Positions 26,772-37,729 of a stretch of 64,000 nucleotides of DNA are shown piece by piece. Below the pieces are notes generated by a model that worked only from the letters and a program-made list of their open reading frames with translations, was not told where the DNA came from and did not search any database. The DNA is from Sporosarcina limicola. GTDB taxonomy: Bacteria; Bacillota; Bacilli; Bacillales_A; Planococcaceae. The translations under genes and the position numbers were made by a program. The DNA lies in contig NZ_JADBEL010000007.1 of the NCBI RefSeq assembly GCF_014873855.1, positions 1 to 64,000 on the forward strand, written 5' to 3'. Position 1 is the first letter of the stretch. Every line of letters starts with the position of its first letter.

Positions 26772-27656
26772 ATGGGATATATACTTGCTGCTGATATAGG
26801 CGGGACAAAGCTTGCAACAGCCCTGTTTAGCAAAAATGGGACTGTATTGCAAACCCTTGAAATAGTAAGTGAAAAAATTGACGGAGAAATACTGTTCGGG
26901 TCACTGATTGAATCTTTCAAGTCCCTTTGTATGGGTGCGTCTGTGAATAGCGATGATATAAACGGGATTGCAGTTGGTATACCAGGAATTGTTGATGTGG
27001 AAAAAGGGATTGCAATCTTCCAGAACAATTTACCTTGGAGGGATTTTCCACTAACAGGAAGGCTTGTCGACGCGTTTCCTAAATCGCAAATTGTCGTAGA
27101 TAATGATGTGTATATGGCGGCGTGGGGAGAGTATACAACCCGTGGATTCTCCCAGGAATCTCTTGTGTATTTAACGCTTAGCACAGGTATCTCCTGTTGC
27201 TCGATTTATAAGGGGCAGTTTTTAAGAGGGGCCGGCATGGCGGGAGAAATAGGTTTTTGTCTGATGGAAGCATCGGAAGCGTCACTGGAATCATTCGTTT
27301 CCGGTCCTGCACTGGAATCACGAGGCCGAAAAGAATGTAGTAATCCCGAACTGACATTGAAGGAAATGATGACGTTTTATTATAAAGGCAACGAGCGGAT
27401 TGGAGCGATTGTAAACGAAGCAATCATTGCGCTAGCAAAAGAAGTGTATCACATCCTCGTTTACTCGGATCCGCATTGTATTGTCCTTGGAGGCGGCGTG
27501 TTCAATCATCATCCAGAACTTATAGAGGCAGTGCGGAAAGAAGTTAAACTGTATTTACATCATCCTTTGTTACAAGGCAAGGAGAAGCGGATTGAGGCAA
27601 GTATTTATAAAGGGGAGTCGGGATTACACGGTGCGGCTTCTAGGGTGTGTGAGTAA
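26772..27656 (+). CDS. ROK family sugar kinase
   Basis: 294-aa kinase of the ROK family, with DIGGTKLATALF for phosphate binding at residues 8-19 and the catalytic Asp in VVDNDVYMAAWGEY. The Cys-rich zinc motif of glucokinase and NagC-type ROK proteins is missing, and GEIGF replaces the usual GEIGH. The N-terminal HTH of ROK repressors is also absent, so it is an enzyme. With nagA downstream, phosphorylation of N-acetylglucosamine or N-acetylmannosamine is likely. The ATG follows GGAGGTGGAG. Confidence 0.85.
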   Translation: MGYILAADIGGTKLATALFSKNGTVLQTLEIVSEKIDGEILFGSLIESFKSLCMGASVNSDDINGIAVGIPGIVDVEKGIAIFQNNLPWRDFPLTGRLVDAFPKSQIVVDNDVYMAAWGEYTTRGFSQESLVYLTLSTGISCCSIYKGQFLRGAGMAGEIGFCLMEASEASLESFVSGPALESRGRKECSNPELTLKEMMTFYYKGNERIGAIVNEAIIALAKEVYHILVYSDPHCIVLGGGVFNHHPELIEAVRKEVKLYLHHPLLQGKEKRIEASIYKGESGLHGAASRVCE

Positions 27657-27746
27657 ATAAAAATGCACCTCACCCTAAATTGTAGGATACAAATTGAGGC
27701 GATATTTTACAAGAACCATTCGAGAAACAGTGCAAATAGCTATATA

Positions 27747-27762
27747 TCACTATTTATAGTGA
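27747..27762. promoter_or_regulatory. Perfect inverted repeat at the nagA ribosome site
   Basis: TCACTAT-TT-ATAGTGA, a 7-bp perfect inverted repeat whose right arm runs into the GAGGGAG Shine-Dalgarno. It could be an operator or a small hairpin that limits nagA translation. A two-base loop is too tight for RNA, so a protein site is more likely. The rest of 27657-27776 holds only a weak CCTCA/TGAGG pair. Confidence 0.5.
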
Positions 27763-27776
27763 GGGAGTGAAGATTA

Positions 27777-28943
27777 GTGGGGAAAACATTGTTGATTTCA
27801 AGTATTATAATTGCGGAGTCAACGAAAGGTAGTATGTTTGGGGATATTTTTTTAGAAAATGGGAAAATTAAAGAAGTTGCTGCATTTATAAAAAAAGATG
27901 CGGATATTCGAATTGATGCCACTAATAAGAACTGGATTGTAGTCCCAGGGTTTATTGATGTGCATATTCATGGTTCATACGGTTTTGATGTAATGGATGC
28001 AACACCAGAAGCATTAAATGGTTTGGCAGGTTCACTTCCTCGTGAAGGAACGACAAGTTTTTTAGCAACGACCATGACACAGTCAGATGAAGACATTTGT
28101 AAAGCGTTACAGAATGCGCGTATTTTTAATGCAAATGAGAAGCAAGCTGAAATGCTTGGTATTCATTTAGAAGGTCCTTTCATTTCTCCTAAAAGGGCGG
28201 GTGCACAACCAATCAAACACATTTTGCCTCCCTCATTTTCATTATTTGAAAAATGGCAAACAGTGAGTGGAAATCGTATCAAACTCGTAACTGTTGCCCC
28301 TGAAATGGATAACGGTATTGCATTTATTGAAAAGTTGACTGCGAATGGTGTGATTGCATCTATTGGACACACTGATGCAACAGTAGAAATAGTTCGCGAA
28401 GCGGTTATAGCGGGAGCTTGCCATGTGACACATTTATACAATCAAATGAGCCCTTTTCATCATAGGGAACCTGGGGTAGTGGGGGCAGCTTTTTTAGAGG
28501 AGCATTTGACAGTTGAATTAATTGTCGATCTGATTCATAGCCACCCAAAATCAATTGAACTTGCTTTTCATCAAAAGAACTCAAGTCGAATCATTTTAAT
28601 TACAGATGCAATGCGTGCGAAAGGACTTGCGCACGGCATTTATGATTTAGGGGGACAAGATGTTGAGATTACTCATAAGGGGGCACGACTTTGTGATGGA
28701 ACACTTGCAGGAAGCGTATTAACGATGGGAAATGCAGCGAAAAATATGAAATCTGTTACGAATTGTACGTTAGCTGAACTTGTTGCAATGACTTCTACAA
28801 ATGCTGCAATACTGCTTGGACTACCTAATAAAGGAATGATTATGCCGGGAAAAGATGCAGATCTTACAATCATCGATGAAGAGTGGAATGTTCAGATGAC
28901 AATTTGTAGGGGAAATATCGCATATACAAGGGAGGATATTTAG
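27777..28943 (+). CDS. nagA: N-acetylglucosamine-6-phosphate deacetylase
   Basis: 388-aa amidohydrolase that removes acetate from GlcNAc-6-phosphate to give glucosamine-6-phosphate. Metal and substrate motifs are all present: PGFIDVHIHGSYGFDVMDA near residue 60, HLEGPFISPKRAGAQ, IGHTDA, THLYNQMSPFHHREPG and the catalytic Asp in ITDAMRA. The GTG at 27777 follows GAGGGAG. No nagB is in the window, so glucosamine-6-phosphate deaminase must be elsewhere. It fixes the likely end product of the island as an N-acetylhexosamine. Confidence 0.93.
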   Translation: MGKTLLISSIIIAESTKGSMFGDIFLENGKIKEVAAFIKKDADIRIDATNKNWIVVPGFIDVHIHGSYGFDVMDATPEALNGLAGSLPREGTTSFLATTMTQSDEDICKALQNARIFNANEKQAEMLGIHLEGPFISPKRAGAQPIKHILPPSFSLFEKWQTVSGNRIKLVTVAPEMDNGIAFIEKLTANGVIASIGHTDATVEIVREAVIAGACHVTHLYNQMSPFHHREPGVVGAAFLEEHLTVELIVDLIHSHPKSIELAFHQKNSSRIILITDAMRAKGLAHGIYDLGGQDVEITHKGARLCDGTLAGSVLTMGNAAKNMKSVTNCTLAELVAMTSTNAAILLGLPNKGMIMPGKDADLTIIDEEWNVQMTICRGNIAYTREDI

Positions 28944-29111
28944 TGAAGTTGGATAAAAATATAAGTGAAAATTTTCCTGCATCATTTTTGTGGAACTACG
29001 ATAATGTCACGCTTATTGTTAATCGGGATGCATATCAGCTGGTTCCATAACGCTATGCATGAGTGGGAAGATGAAGTGAAAGGTCTGTGGCGTAATATAC
29101 ACATTGAATAG
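28943..29111 (+). pseudogene. Remnant of a gene downstream of nagA
   Basis: A GTG overlapping the nagA stop, with GGAGG upstream, opens 35 codons beginning VKLDKNISENFPASFLWNYDN and stops at 29048-29050. In another frame the end reads HISWFHNAMHEWEDEVKGLWRNIHIE and stops at 29109-29111. The second piece has a protein-like composition, so this looks like a deleted and frameshifted gene. I cannot identify the family. Confidence 0.4.
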
Positions 29112-29235
29112 TAAAAACCTTGGTATATAAGAGGTTGGAAATTCTTTTTTAGTATTTTGTGGGAATCTATAAGTAATCAATTTCAAAACGAAAATCGCTA
29201 TGCTATAGTGGGAATGATGAAAGAAGGTGAGCGTA

Positions 29236-30207
29236 ATGCGAACGAAATACGGTAGACTCCGGAAAACGGAAAATATAATCGTCTTCCCAGGAACATTTGA
29301 AAGACTAGTTGAAAATGGATTAGTAGCAGTCGAACAAGAAAATTTTCCACAGGCAGTCAAAGCGTTTGACGAAGCTATTCAATACGAACCCGATTATCCG
29401 GAATTTCTAGGTCCTTACGCTGTCGCCCTATACGAAACGAGAGATTTTCAACGAGCAAAGGAAATTGCGGCAAGGCTCCTCCATAGTGGCAAGACCGACT
29501 ACATTGATGCGATGGAACTCTATTTGACAATCAGCATCCAGTTGCAAGAATATGAAGAAGTCGAAATGACAATTGGAACACTACTAGACGAAGGTATCAT
29601 ACCACAAGACATGTTGACTAAATTCAACTACATTCGTGAATTAAATGAACGTCTTTCTAATCGTTATGGTACAGAAGAATACTACACTCAACAGCAAACT
29701 TTCACACTAGAGGAATTCAGAAAAATGAGTGCTAGAAGTCAACAGGTTACGCTGGCCTCATTGGAAGGAACTGACTTATCAGAGATGACACTGCTCCTTC
29801 AAGAAATTGCGGAAATGGAAGATATGACACCACTCGTTATTACATTTGCATTGACACTCCTTCATCAAGTAGAATTGAAGGATGAAGTCACGGTTCGTAA
29901 ATTCGGTTTGGAAACGAAGTGTATACCAGCAAATATGACGCTACCCGGACAAGACGAACTTACGAAATATGTGAAAGTACTACTTAACCGATTATTAAGC
30001 AAGGACCCTTCGCGGCTCGAGATGGCGCACAGCCTTGTTGAAAAATTTGCAATCACGGCGTTCCCATTCAATTGGGGGGAATCCAATGCAGAAGAAGTCG
30101 CCACTGCTTATGTGCACTACATAGAATGTCTGTTTTCAGGCAAGGAACTGCCTAACACGAAACTCAACATACTGATTCAACAAACGGACATGGATTTAGA
30201 CTTTTAA
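29236..30207 (+). CDS. TPR-repeat protein, YsoA-like
   Basis: 323-aa soluble protein. TPR-like helices are evident at residues about 20-110 (LVAVEQENFPQAVKAFDEAIQYEPDYPEF) and the rest is helical. It occupies the place of ysoA directly upstream of tig in Bacillus. The function is unknown; a scaffolding role is generic for TPR proteins. The ATG at 29236 has AAGG 8 bases upstream; the GTG at 29227 overlaps that site. It marks the left edge of the conserved chromosomal block. Confidence 0.75.
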   Translation: MRTKYGRLRKTENIIVFPGTFERLVENGLVAVEQENFPQAVKAFDEAIQYEPDYPEFLGPYAVALYETRDFQRAKEIAARLLHSGKTDYIDAMELYLTISIQLQEYEEVEMTIGTLLDEGIIPQDMLTKFNYIRELNERLSNRYGTEEYYTQQQTFTLEEFRKMSARSQQVTLASLEGTDLSEMTLLLQEIAEMEDMTPLVITFALTLLHQVELKDEVTVRKFGLETKCIPANMTLPGQDELTKYVKVLLNRLLSKDPSRLEMAHSLVEKFAITAFPFNWGESNAEEVATAYVHYIECLFSGKELPNTKLNILIQQTDMDLDF

Positions 30208-30222
30208 CTAGAATGAAATCAG

Positions 30223-30250
30223 TTGAAAGATGAAGAGACTATGATATACT
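30223..30250 (+). promoter_or_regulatory. Predicted sigma-A promoter of tig
   Basis: TTGAAA (30223-30228), 16 bases, TATACT (30245-30250). It lies just after the YsoA-like gene and 69 bases before the tig start. Confidence 0.55.
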
Positions 30251-30318
30251 GAGATGGTTGTCAATGGAGCATATGAGTATGAAAATATATTGGCCAAATG
30301 ATTCGGAGGGTTTTAATT

Positions 30319-31605
30319 ATGTCAGTTAAATGGGAAAAGCAAGAAGATAACAAAGGTACGTTAACAGTAGAAGTTCCAGCAGAGGTAGTCACTGCAGGCA
30401 TTAACAAAGCATTCAATAAAGTTGTTAAAGACGTACAAGCACCAGGATTCCGTAAAGGGAAAATGCCACGTCAAATGTTCGAAAAAATGTACGGTGTAGA
30501 ATCACTTTACAATGATGCACTTGACATCATTCTTCCGGAAGCATATACAAATGCTCTCGATGAATCTGGCGTAGAGCCAATTGATCGTCCGGAAATCGAC
30601 GTTACGCAAATGGAAAAAGGGAAGGCACTTATCTTCACAGCGCTTATCACTTTGAAACCTGAAGTTAAACTTGGAGATTATAAAGGCCTTGAAGTGACAC
30701 GTCAGGAAACTGAAGTTACAGATGAAGAAATTGAAGTGCAATTGAAAGAACGTCAACAAGCATTCGCTGAATTGGTCGTTAAAGAAGAAGGCGAAGTCGC
30801 AAATGGTGATACAGTCAACTTGGACTTTGAAGGTTTCGTCGATGGTGAAACATTCGAAGGCGGTAAATCTGAAGGATACGATCTTGAAATTGGTTCAGGT
30901 TCATTTATCCCAGGGTTTGAAGAGCAGTTAGTCGGTCTAAAGCAGGATGAGGAAAAGGACGTTGAAATTTCTTTCCCTGAAGAATATCACGCAACAGAAC
31001 TTGCGGGTAAGCCAGTCGTATTCAAAGTGAAAATCCATGAAATTAAGTCAAAAGAGATTCCTGAACTAAATGACGAACTTGCACAAGAAATCGATGAAGA
31101 AGTTGAAAGCGTTGAAGCATTGCGCTCGAAGATGAAAGAAGCAACGTTGGAAGAGAGGAAAACTGCATCTGAAACAGCACTTCGCGACGATCTCGTAGAA
31201 GCAGCTGCAAGAAATGCGGAAATCGATATTCCTGAAGTGATGATCGACACAGAAGTCGACCGAATGATGGAGGAATTTGCACAACGTCTTCAAACGCAAG
31301 GTATGAACTTGGATCTATATTTCCAATTCTCAGGACAGGATAAAGAAGCACTTCGTTTACAAATGAAAGAAGATGCACAAAACCGCGTGCGTGTTTCACT
31401 AGTCCTCGAAGCAATCGGCAAAGCTGAGAACATTGAAGTGAATGAAGAAGATATCAATATTGAACTTGAAAAAATGTCCCAGCAATTCGGCATGGAAATC
31501 GAGCAGATTAGAAAAACGCTTGGTGGAACTTCAGCTCTTGAAAATGATCTTCGATTTACTAAAACAGTTGAATATCTTGTTGAAAATGCAAAAATCACTG
31601 AATAA
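30319..31605 (+). CDS. tig: Trigger factor
   Basis: 428-aa ribosome-associated chaperone and prolyl isomerase. The ribosome-docking signature [14 protein letters not shown] is in the N-domain (about residues 43-56). The FKBP-type PPIase domain (about 150-245) has [17 protein letters not shown], and the helical C-domain completes it. The ATG at 30319 follows GGAGGG at 8 bases; an open frame extends 21 bases upstream without a site. It is monocistronic between its own promoter and a strong terminator. Confidence 0.97.
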   Translation: MSVKWEKQEDNKGTLTVEVPAEVVTAGINKAFNKVVKDVQAPGFRKGKMPRQMFEKMYGVESLYNDALDIILPEAYTNALDESGVEPIDRPEIDVTQMEKGKALIFTALITLKPEVKLGDYKGLEVTRQETEVTDEEIEVQLKERQQAFAELVVKEEGEVANGDTVNLDFEGFVDGETFEGGKSEGYDLEIGSGSFIPGFEEQLVGLKQDEEKDVEISFPEEYHATELAGKPVVFKVKIHEIKSKEIPELNDELAQEIDEEVESVEALRSKMKEATLEERKTASETALRDDLVEAAARNAEIDIPEVMIDTEVDRMMEEFAQRLQTQGMNLDLYFQFSGQDKEALRLQMKEDAQNRVRVSLVLEAIGKAENIEVNEEDINIELEKMSQQFGMEIEQIRKTLGGTSALENDLRFTKTVEYLVENAKITE

Positions 31606-31620
31606 TAAAGTGGAATAAGG

Positions 31621-31650
31621 ACAAGGTACGGAAGACCGTGCCTTGTTTTT
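31621..31650 (+). terminator. Rho-independent terminator of tig
   Basis: ACAAGGTACGG, AAGA loop, CCGTGCCTTGT, then T4-5. One G-T wobble. Confidence 0.93.
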
Positions 31651-31700
31651 CATAGAATGGGGAACAGTATCCCGCCAAAATAGGAACGAATTCTAATTAG

Positions 31701-31729
31701 TTGATAAAAATCGGGTAATCTTGTAAGAT
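31701..31729 (+). promoter_or_regulatory. Predicted sigma-A promoter of clpX
   Basis: TTGATA (31701-31706), 17 bases, TAAGAT (31724-31729), 26 bases before the clpX start. Confidence 0.55.
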
Positions 31730-31754
31730 TGTCACTTAAATAGGGGTGAGCATA

Positions 31755-33020
31755 TTGTTCAAATTTAACGATGAAAAAGACAACTTGAACTGTTCTTTTT
31801 GCGGGAAATCCCAAGAGCAGGTTCGTAAGCTAGTCGCCGGGCAAGGCGTCTATATTTGTGATGAATGTGTTGAACTTTGTGCAGAAATTGTTGAAGAGGA
31901 AGTCGGGCTTGAAGAAGGATTTGAGCTTAAAGACGTTCCGAAGCCGAAAGAAATACAAAGTATACTTAATGAATATCTAATTGGGCAGGACCGTGCAAAA
32001 AAATCTCTTTCTGTCGCTGTCTATAATCACTATAAACGCGTCAACTCCAACAGTAAGATTGACGATGTAGAGCTTTCGAAGTCTAATATCGTCCTAATTG
32101 GACCTACTGGAAGCGGGAAAACATTACTTGCTCAAACGCTTGCTAGAATTCTTGACGTACCATTTGCAATCGCAGATGCTACCTCGTTGACAGAAGCCGG
32201 ATATGTCGGAGAAGATGTAGAGAATATTTTGTTGAAATTGATTCAGGCGGCGGACTACGATGTTGAACGTGCTGAAAAAGGGATCATCTACATTGACGAA
32301 ATTGACAAGGTTGCACGGAAGTCTGAAAATGCATCCATTACACGTGATGTATCAGGGGAGGGTGTCCAACAGGCCCTTCTGAAAATTCTTGAAGGAACGG
32401 TTGCGAGCGTACCACCACAAGGCGGTCGTAAACACCCGCACCAAGAGTTCATTCAAATTGATACGACAAATATTCTCTTCATTGTCGGGGGAGCTTTTGA
32501 TGGCATAAATGATATCATTAAACGCCGCATTGGACAAAAGCTAATTGGATTTGGTGCAGATCCGAATATAGTTGAAGAAAAGGATTCCATGCTTTCAAAG
32601 CTGATTCCAGAAGATTTACAGCGCTTCGGTCTGATTCCAGAATTCATCGGCCGTCTTCCAGTCCTTGCAAGTCTAGAACCGCTGGACGAAGACGCACTTT
32701 ATCAAATTTTAACGATCCCGAAAAATGCAATTGTCAAACAGTATCAGAAGATGTTTGAATTAGATGATGTCGTGCTGCGATTTGAGGATGAGGCGCTACT
32801 TGAAATTGCGAAAGAAGCGATTGAACGAAAAACGGGTGCCCGTGGACTACGTTCTATCATTGAGAACATCATGTTGGATGTAATGTATGAACTGCCATCT
32901 CTCGACGAAGTGACGGATTGTATCATTACAAGAGCATCTGTTCTCGGGAAAGCGAGTCCTACCCTTTTGAAGGAAGACGGCTCATCTATAGATCTTAATG
33001 ATGAAAAAAATTCGGCGTAA
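31755..33020 (+). CDS. clpX: ATP-dependent Clp protease ATP-binding subunit ClpX
   Basis: 421-aa AAA+ unfoldase that feeds ClpP. The zinc-binding domain has Cys13, Cys16, Cys35 and Cys38 ([17 protein letters not shown]). Walker A is GPTGSGKT and Walker B IIYIDEID. The ClpP-docking loop IGF appears in KLIGFGADP. The TTG start at 31755 gives the MFKFNDEK N-terminus of Bacillus ClpX and has AGGGGTGA upstream; the GTG at 31746 lies in that site. It is followed by a long terminator, so lonA has its own transcription. Confidence 0.97.
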   Translation: MFKFNDEKDNLNCSFCGKSQEQVRKLVAGQGVYICDECVELCAEIVEEEVGLEEGFELKDVPKPKEIQSILNEYLIGQDRAKKSLSVAVYNHYKRVNSNSKIDDVELSKSNIVLIGPTGSGKTLLAQTLARILDVPFAIADATSLTEAGYVGEDVENILLKLIQAADYDVERAEKGIIYIDEIDKVARKSENASITRDVSGEGVQQALLKILEGTVASVPPQGGRKHPHQEFIQIDTTNILFIVGGAFDGINDIIKRRIGQKLIGFGADPNIVEEKDSMLSKLIPEDLQRFGLIPEFIGRLPVLASLEPLDEDALYQILTIPKNAIVKQYQKMFELDDVVLRFEDEALLEIAKEAIERKTGARGLRSIIENIMLDVMYELPSLDEVTDCIITRASVLGKASPTLLKEDGSSIDLNDEKNSA

Positions 33021-33033
33021 CGCCTGAAGGATG

Positions 33034-33087
33034 AAGCTGACTCCGACGACGAGCGTGCATTTGCGCTCATCGGATGTCAGCTTTTTC
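33034..33087 (+). terminator. Terminator between clpX and lonA
   Basis: A long stem pairs AAGCTGAC-TCCGA-GAGCG with GCGCTC-TCGGA-GTCAGCTT across a short loop and ends in T5. Confidence 0.9.
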
Positions 33088-33143
33088 TACTTATAGTGAG
33101 TGATAAAGTTGGATATACATACTTAAATGGAGGTGACTTCCGC

Positions 33144-35468
33144 ATGCCGAAAAAGAAGTTGAAGAATATACCACTGCTACCACTTCGCGGGCTACTTGTT
33201 TACCCGACGATGGTCTTACATATTGATGTCGGGAGGGAACGCTCTGTATTTGCCATTGAACATGCAATTGCGCAGGACAATCTAATTTTTCTCGCTACCC
33301 AACGGGATATCAGTAATGAAAATCCGGAGCCGGAAGATTTGTATACTATCGGAACGTTGGCTTTGGTGAAATCAATGACCCAGTTACCAAACGGAACAAA
33401 CCGGATATTAATTGAGGGTGTCGAACGTGCTGAATGGTCAAACTATGAAGAAGCGGATCTCTATCCTGTTGTCGAAGTGACTAGTTATCCGGATAGTGAT
33501 GAGAAGGGCGCGGAATCTGAAGCTTTGATGCGAACATTGCTTACCTACTTCGAGAAATACTCAAAAGTTTCAAAGAAAGTGACGAAAGAGACGTATGATT
33601 CTGTCGCTTCGATTGTCGAACCGGGTAGACTTGCTGATATGATTGCTTCTCATTTGCCGCTTAAACTGATAGCGAAGCAGGAAGTTCTTGAAATGACGGA
33701 TGTTAATGAACGGCTTGAGTGGTTGATCAGTAGGCTGTACAATGAACAGGAAGTTCTTAACCTTGAGCGAAAAATCAATGAACGTGTGAAAGAAGCGATG
33801 GAGCGGACGCAAAAAGAATTTTATTTGCGCGAGCAGATGAAAGCGATTCAGACCGAACTGGGTGATAAAGACGGAAAAGGGCTTGAGGTAGCGGAGCTAA
33901 CGGTGCAGATTGAAAAAGCCGGTATGCCTAAAGAAGTTAAGGAAGCTGCCTTGCGTGAACTTGACAGATATGAAAAAATTCCATCCGCTGCTGCGGAAAG
34001 TGGTATTATTCGGAACTATATCGAATGGCTTATCACATTGCCATGGTCTGACGCTTCGGAGGAGCAGCTCAATATAAATCGTTCCGAAGAGATCCTCAAC
34101 CGGGATCATGATGGGCTCGAAACTGTGAAAGAACGTATCCTGGAATATTTAGCCGTACGTCAATTGACGAATTCCTTGCGTGGTCCAATTTTATGTTTAG
34201 ATGGCCCGCCGGGTGTTGGTAAAACTTCGCTGGCTAGGTCGATTGCCGAGTCCCTAGGGAGGAAATTTGTACGCATTTCCCTTGGTGGAGTGCGCGATGA
34301 ATCAGAAATACGCGGGCATAGACGAACTTATGTAGGTGCGATGCCGGGCCGAATTATTCAGGGGATGAAAAAAGCGGGGACGATTAACCCTGTCTTTCTT
34401 CTTGACGAAATCGATAAGATGTCCAATGATTTCCGAGGAGATCCATCTTCCGCGATGCTAGAAGTGCTTGACCCTGAACAGAATCATTCTTTTAGTGACC
34501 ATTACATTGAAGAAGCGTATAATTTATCAAATGTCCTGTTCATTGCAACGGCGAATGATTTAAGTGTGATACCAGGTCCACTCCGTGATCGTATGGAAAT
34601 TATCTCAATCGCAGGCTATACAGAGATTGAGAAATGCTCTATCGCAAAAAATCATTTAATTCCAAAGCAGTTAAAAGAACATGGATTGACGAAATCACAA
34701 GTTCGTTTCGGCGATCCGGCCATTTTGGAAATTGTGAGGTATTATACACGAGAAGCGGGTGTACGTGGGTTGGAACGGCAAATTGCAGGAATCTGCCGGA
34801 AAGCTGCGAAGATAATCGTCACAGGTGAGAAGAAGAGCCTTTCAATTAGTCCGAAAACATTGGAAATGCTAATTGGGAAGAAGAAGTTTAGATACGGCCA
34901 GGCTGAGACCGTGAATCAGATTGGTGTAGCGACAGGGCTTGCCTATACACAAGTTGGTGGGGATACGTTACAGATTGAAGTTTCGTTATCGCCAGGAAAA
35001 GGACAACTCTTGTTAACGGGTAAACTGGGAGATGTCATGAAAGAGTCCGCCCAAACCGCATTATCCTATGTCCGTTCGAAAACAAAGGAATATGGAATCG
35101 ATCCGAATTTCCACGAGACATGTGATATTCATATCCATGTTCCCGAAGGTGCGACTCCGAAAGACGGACCATCTGCAGGCGTTACAATTGCGACAGCACT
35201 AGTATCTGCATTGACCAAACGACCTATCCGTCGAGAAGTAGGCATGACCGGTGAAATCACACTTCGCGGGCGAGTTTTACCAATCGGCGGCTTGAAAGAA
35301 AAATCATTAAGTGCTCATCGGGCGGGCTTGACGACCATCATCCTGCCAAAAGATAATGAGCGCGACATCGAAGATATTCCGGAAAGCGTCCGGGAGCAAT
35401 TAACATTCAAACTCGTTTCAGACGCAGAAGAGGTCCTCGAAATTGCATTGGAGGAAAATTCTAAATGA
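33144..35468 (+). CDS. lonA: ATP-dependent protease LonA
   Basis: 774-aa Lon protease, exactly the B. subtilis length. The N-terminal substrate domain begins [17 protein letters not shown]. Walker [10 protein letters not shown] is near residue 355, and the sensor and Walker B region is [10 protein letters not shown]. The proteolytic domain has the catalytic Ser in [10 protein letters not shown] and Lys in [11 protein letters not shown]. The ATG at 33144 follows GGAGGTGAC. It ends with an ATGA overlap into engB, so the two are coupled. Confidence 0.97.
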   Translation: MPKKKLKNIPLLPLRGLLVYPTMVLHIDVGRERSVFAIEHAIAQDNLIFLATQRDISNENPEPEDLYTIGTLALVKSMTQLPNGTNRILIEGVERAEWSNYEEADLYPVVEVTSYPDSDEKGAESEALMRTLLTYFEKYSKVSKKVTKETYDSVASIVEPGRLADMIASHLPLKLIAKQEVLEMTDVNERLEWLISRLYNEQEVLNLERKINERVKEAMERTQKEFYLREQMKAIQTELGDKDGKGLEVAELTVQIEKAGMPKEVKEAALRELDRYEKIPSAAAESGIIRNYIEWLITLPWSDASEEQLNINRSEEILNRDHDGLETVKERILEYLAVRQLTNSLRGPILCLDGPPGVGKTSLARSIAESLGRKFVRISLGGVRDESEIRGHRRTYVGAMPGRIIQGMKKAGTINPVFLLDEIDKMSNDFRGDPSSAMLEVLDPEQNHSFSDHYIEEAYNLSNVLFIATANDLSVIPGPLRDRMEIISIAGYTEIEKCSIAKNHLIPKQLKEHGLTKSQVRFGDPAILEIVRYYTREAGVRGLERQIAGICRKAAKIIVTGEKKSLSISPKTLEMLIGKKKFRYGQAETVNQIGVATGLAYTQVGGDTLQIEVSLSPGKGQLLLTGKLGDVMKESAQTALSYVRSKTKEYGIDPNFHETCDIHIHVPEGATPKDGPSAGVTIATALVSALTKRPIRREVGMTGEITLRGRVLPIGGLKEKSLSAHRAGLTTIILPKDNERDIEDIPESVREQLTFKLVSDAEEVLEIALEENSK

Positions 35469-36046
35469 AAGTCCATAACGTTGAAATGATCATGAGTGCT
35501 GTAAGACCTGAACAATATCCGACAGAAGGATTCCCGGAATTTGCACTTGCAGGCCGGTCCAATGTTGGAAAATCATCTTTCATCAATAAGATGATTGGCA
35601 GAAAGAGTTTGGCGCGTACGTCGTCAAAACCGGGTAAGACACAAACATTGAATTTCTATAAAATCGAAGAGCAATTATTTTTCGTCGATGTCCCGGGGTA
35701 TGGCTATGCTAAAGTGTCAAAGTCGGCTCGTGAAACATGGGGTCCAATGATTGAACAATATTTTATAACAAGTGAAAAATTGCGCGCTGTTATCCAAATT
35801 GTAGATTTACGACACGCACCATCCGTAGACGATTGTGCGATGTATGATTTTCTTAACCACTATAATATCCCTGCGATTGTCGTTGCGACAAAAGCGGATA
35901 AGATTCCAAAGGGGAAGTGGGACAAGCATAAGAAAATCGTGCGTGAAAAACTGCAAATGCGTAAAGAAGATCCATTGCTTATCTTTTCGGCTGAAAAGGG
36001 AATGGGCATGGATGAGGCTTGGGCAGAAATCGAGAGTAGAATGTAA
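35465..36046 (+). CDS. engB: Ribosome biogenesis GTP-binding protein EngB (YsxC)
   Basis: 193-aa Era-like GTPase needed for late 50S assembly. GTP motifs: G1 GRSNVGKSS (about 31-39), G2 around SKPGKTQT, G3 DVPGYG and G4 TKADK. The start codon overlaps the lonA stop (ATGA). A terminator ends this two-gene unit. Confidence 0.96.
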   Translation: MKVHNVEMIMSAVRPEQYPTEGFPEFALAGRSNVGKSSFINKMIGRKSLARTSSKPGKTQTLNFYKIEEQLFFVDVPGYGYAKVSKSARETWGPMIEQYFITSEKLRAVIQIVDLRHAPSVDDCAMYDFLNHYNIPAIVVATKADKIPKGKWDKHKKIVREKLQMRKEDPLLIFSAEKGMGMDEAWAEIESRM

Positions 36047-36050
36047 TAGG

Positions 36051-36087
36051 AAATCCGGTTGACGATACGTCGTCTCCGGATTTTTTT
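36051..36087 (+). terminator. Rho-independent terminator of lonA-engB
   Basis: AAATCCGG pairs with CCGGATTT around an inner GACG/CGTC pair and is followed by T7. Confidence 0.9.
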
Positions 36088-36220
36088 ATCGCTGGCATTT
36101 TAAATGTTCGTCATCAATCGCTAAGTAACCACGTAGAATAAGAATGATTTTTAAAATAGTTTTCTGATCTATTATAGTCATACGTTGTTCACATATTATT
36201 CCTAGAAATAGTATATGGTA

Positions 36221-36229
36221 TGGTATAAT
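36221..36229 (+). promoter_or_regulatory. Predicted extended -10 promoter of the hem operon
   Basis: TGG followed by TATAAT at 36224-36229. No convincing -35 lies 16-18 bases upstream, so an extended -10 is assumed. It is 40 bases before hemA. Confidence 0.45.
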
Positions 36230-36268
36230 TGAGGGCATGAAATAGAACGTGAGAGGTGTGAAAACCCG

Positions 36269-37633
36269 GTGCATACAATCGTAGTCGGTGTCAATCACCG
36301 AACGGCATCTGTTGAAATAAGGGAAAAGTTATCTTTTGTTGAAACAGAACTGCCGCAGGCGATGCAAACATTACAACAGCAAAAAAGTATATTGGAAAAT
36401 ATAATCCTATCGACATGTAACCGAACTGAAATTTATGCGGTTGTCGATCAGCTTCATACAGGGCGTTATTTTGTCAAGAAATTTCTGGCTGATTGGTTCG
36501 ACATGCCCCTGGATTCGATAGCAGCGCATCTGATTATTCATGAAAATGACGGAGCGATTGATCATCTAATGCGGGTAACTGCCGGTATCGATTCTATGGT
36601 GCTGGGTGAGACACAGATCCTAGGTCAAGTGCGTGATAGTTTCTTGAAAGCTCAGGAAATCGGTACGACAGGTACGGTTTTTAATGAACTCTTCAAACAG
36701 GCTGTTACATTAGCCAAAAAAGCGCATTCTGAAACAGCAATCGGTGAGAATGCGGTGTCCGTTTCCTATGCAGCTGTGGAACTCGGGAAGAAAATATTCG
36801 GTTCATTAAACCATAAGCATATTGCGATTCTTGGTGCAGGTAAAATGGGTGAACTTGCGATTAAAAACTTGCATGGAAGCGGTGCGGGAAAAGTGACGGT
36901 CATCAACCGGACACTGGCGAAAGCGGAAGAACTTGCGGAGAAATTCGGTGGCGTTGCAAAATCTATCCAGGAGCTGCAATGTACACTTCTTGAGGCAGAT
37001 ATCCTGATTAGTTCGACTGGAGCAACTGGTTTTGTTATCGATTATGAACTCATGCAGTTTGTCGAGAAGCTCCGTAAAGGGAGACCCATCTTTATGGTTG
37101 ATATTGCAGTACCGCGCGATCTAGATCCGCGTATTGGCGATTTGCCAAATGTGTTCCTTTACGATATTGATGATATGCAAGGGATTGTCGAGGCAAACCT
37201 CGCTGAAAGAAAGCGTGCTGCTGAAGAAATCGGCATTATGATTGAACGTGAAATTATGTTATTCAAAGAATGGGTTGCAACACTTGGGGTCGTACCAGTC
37301 ATTTCAGCACTCCGTCAAAAAGCGCATCGCATCCAATCAGAAACGATGGCCAGTATCGAAAATAAGATGCCGGATTTAACAGAACGCGAGAAGAAAATAT
37401 TAAGTAAGCATACGAAATCGATTGTCAATCAACTTCTGAAGGATCCAATCCTGCAGGCGAAAGAACTGGCCATGGATTCGAAAGCAGTTGAAAAACTGGA
37501 GTTGTTCCAGCAAATTTTCGGCATCGATGAAGAAGTATTGCTCGAGAAAGAAACGCTTGAGAAACAGGCGAAAGAACGATTGAGGGTCAGAGCGGAAAAA
37601 AATGCTACGGCACAACCGGGTTTGACATATTGA
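36269..37633 (+). CDS. hemA: Glutamyl-tRNA reductase
   Basis: 454-aa first enzyme of C5 haem synthesis; it reduces glutamyl-tRNA to glutamate-1-semialdehyde with NADPH. The catalytic Cys is in LSTCNRTE (about residue 50). The NADPH-binding motif is ILGAGKMGE (about 189). The C-terminal dimerisation helices carry the usual LLKDPI and LELFQQIF segments. The GTG start follows GAGAGGTG. It heads the hemAXCDBL operon. Confidence 0.97.
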   Translation: MHTIVVGVNHRTASVEIREKLSFVETELPQAMQTLQQQKSILENIILSTCNRTEIYAVVDQLHTGRYFVKKFLADWFDMPLDSIAAHLIIHENDGAIDHLMRVTAGIDSMVLGETQILGQVRDSFLKAQEIGTTGTVFNELFKQAVTLAKKAHSETAIGENAVSVSYAAVELGKKIFGSLNHKHIAILGAGKMGELAIKNLHGSGAGKVTVINRTLAKAEELAEKFGGVAKSIQELQCTLLEADILISSTGATGFVIDYELMQFVEKLRKGRPIFMVDIAVPRDLDPRIGDLPNVFLYDIDDMQGIVEANLAERKRAAEEIGIMIEREIMLFKEWVATLGVVPVISALRQKAHRIQSETMASIENKMPDLTEREKKILSKHTKSIVNQLLKDPILQAKELAMDSKAVEKLELFQQIFGIDEEVLLEKETLEKQAKERLRVRAEKNATAQPGLTY

Positions 37634-37729
37634 ATGCTTGTCAAAGAGGCGTTTCCGCATCTGTATGGTAGGATATACAATGGATGCAGGGAGACGTTCT
37701 TTTTGTCTTAGAAAGGCAGAGAGGTTATC

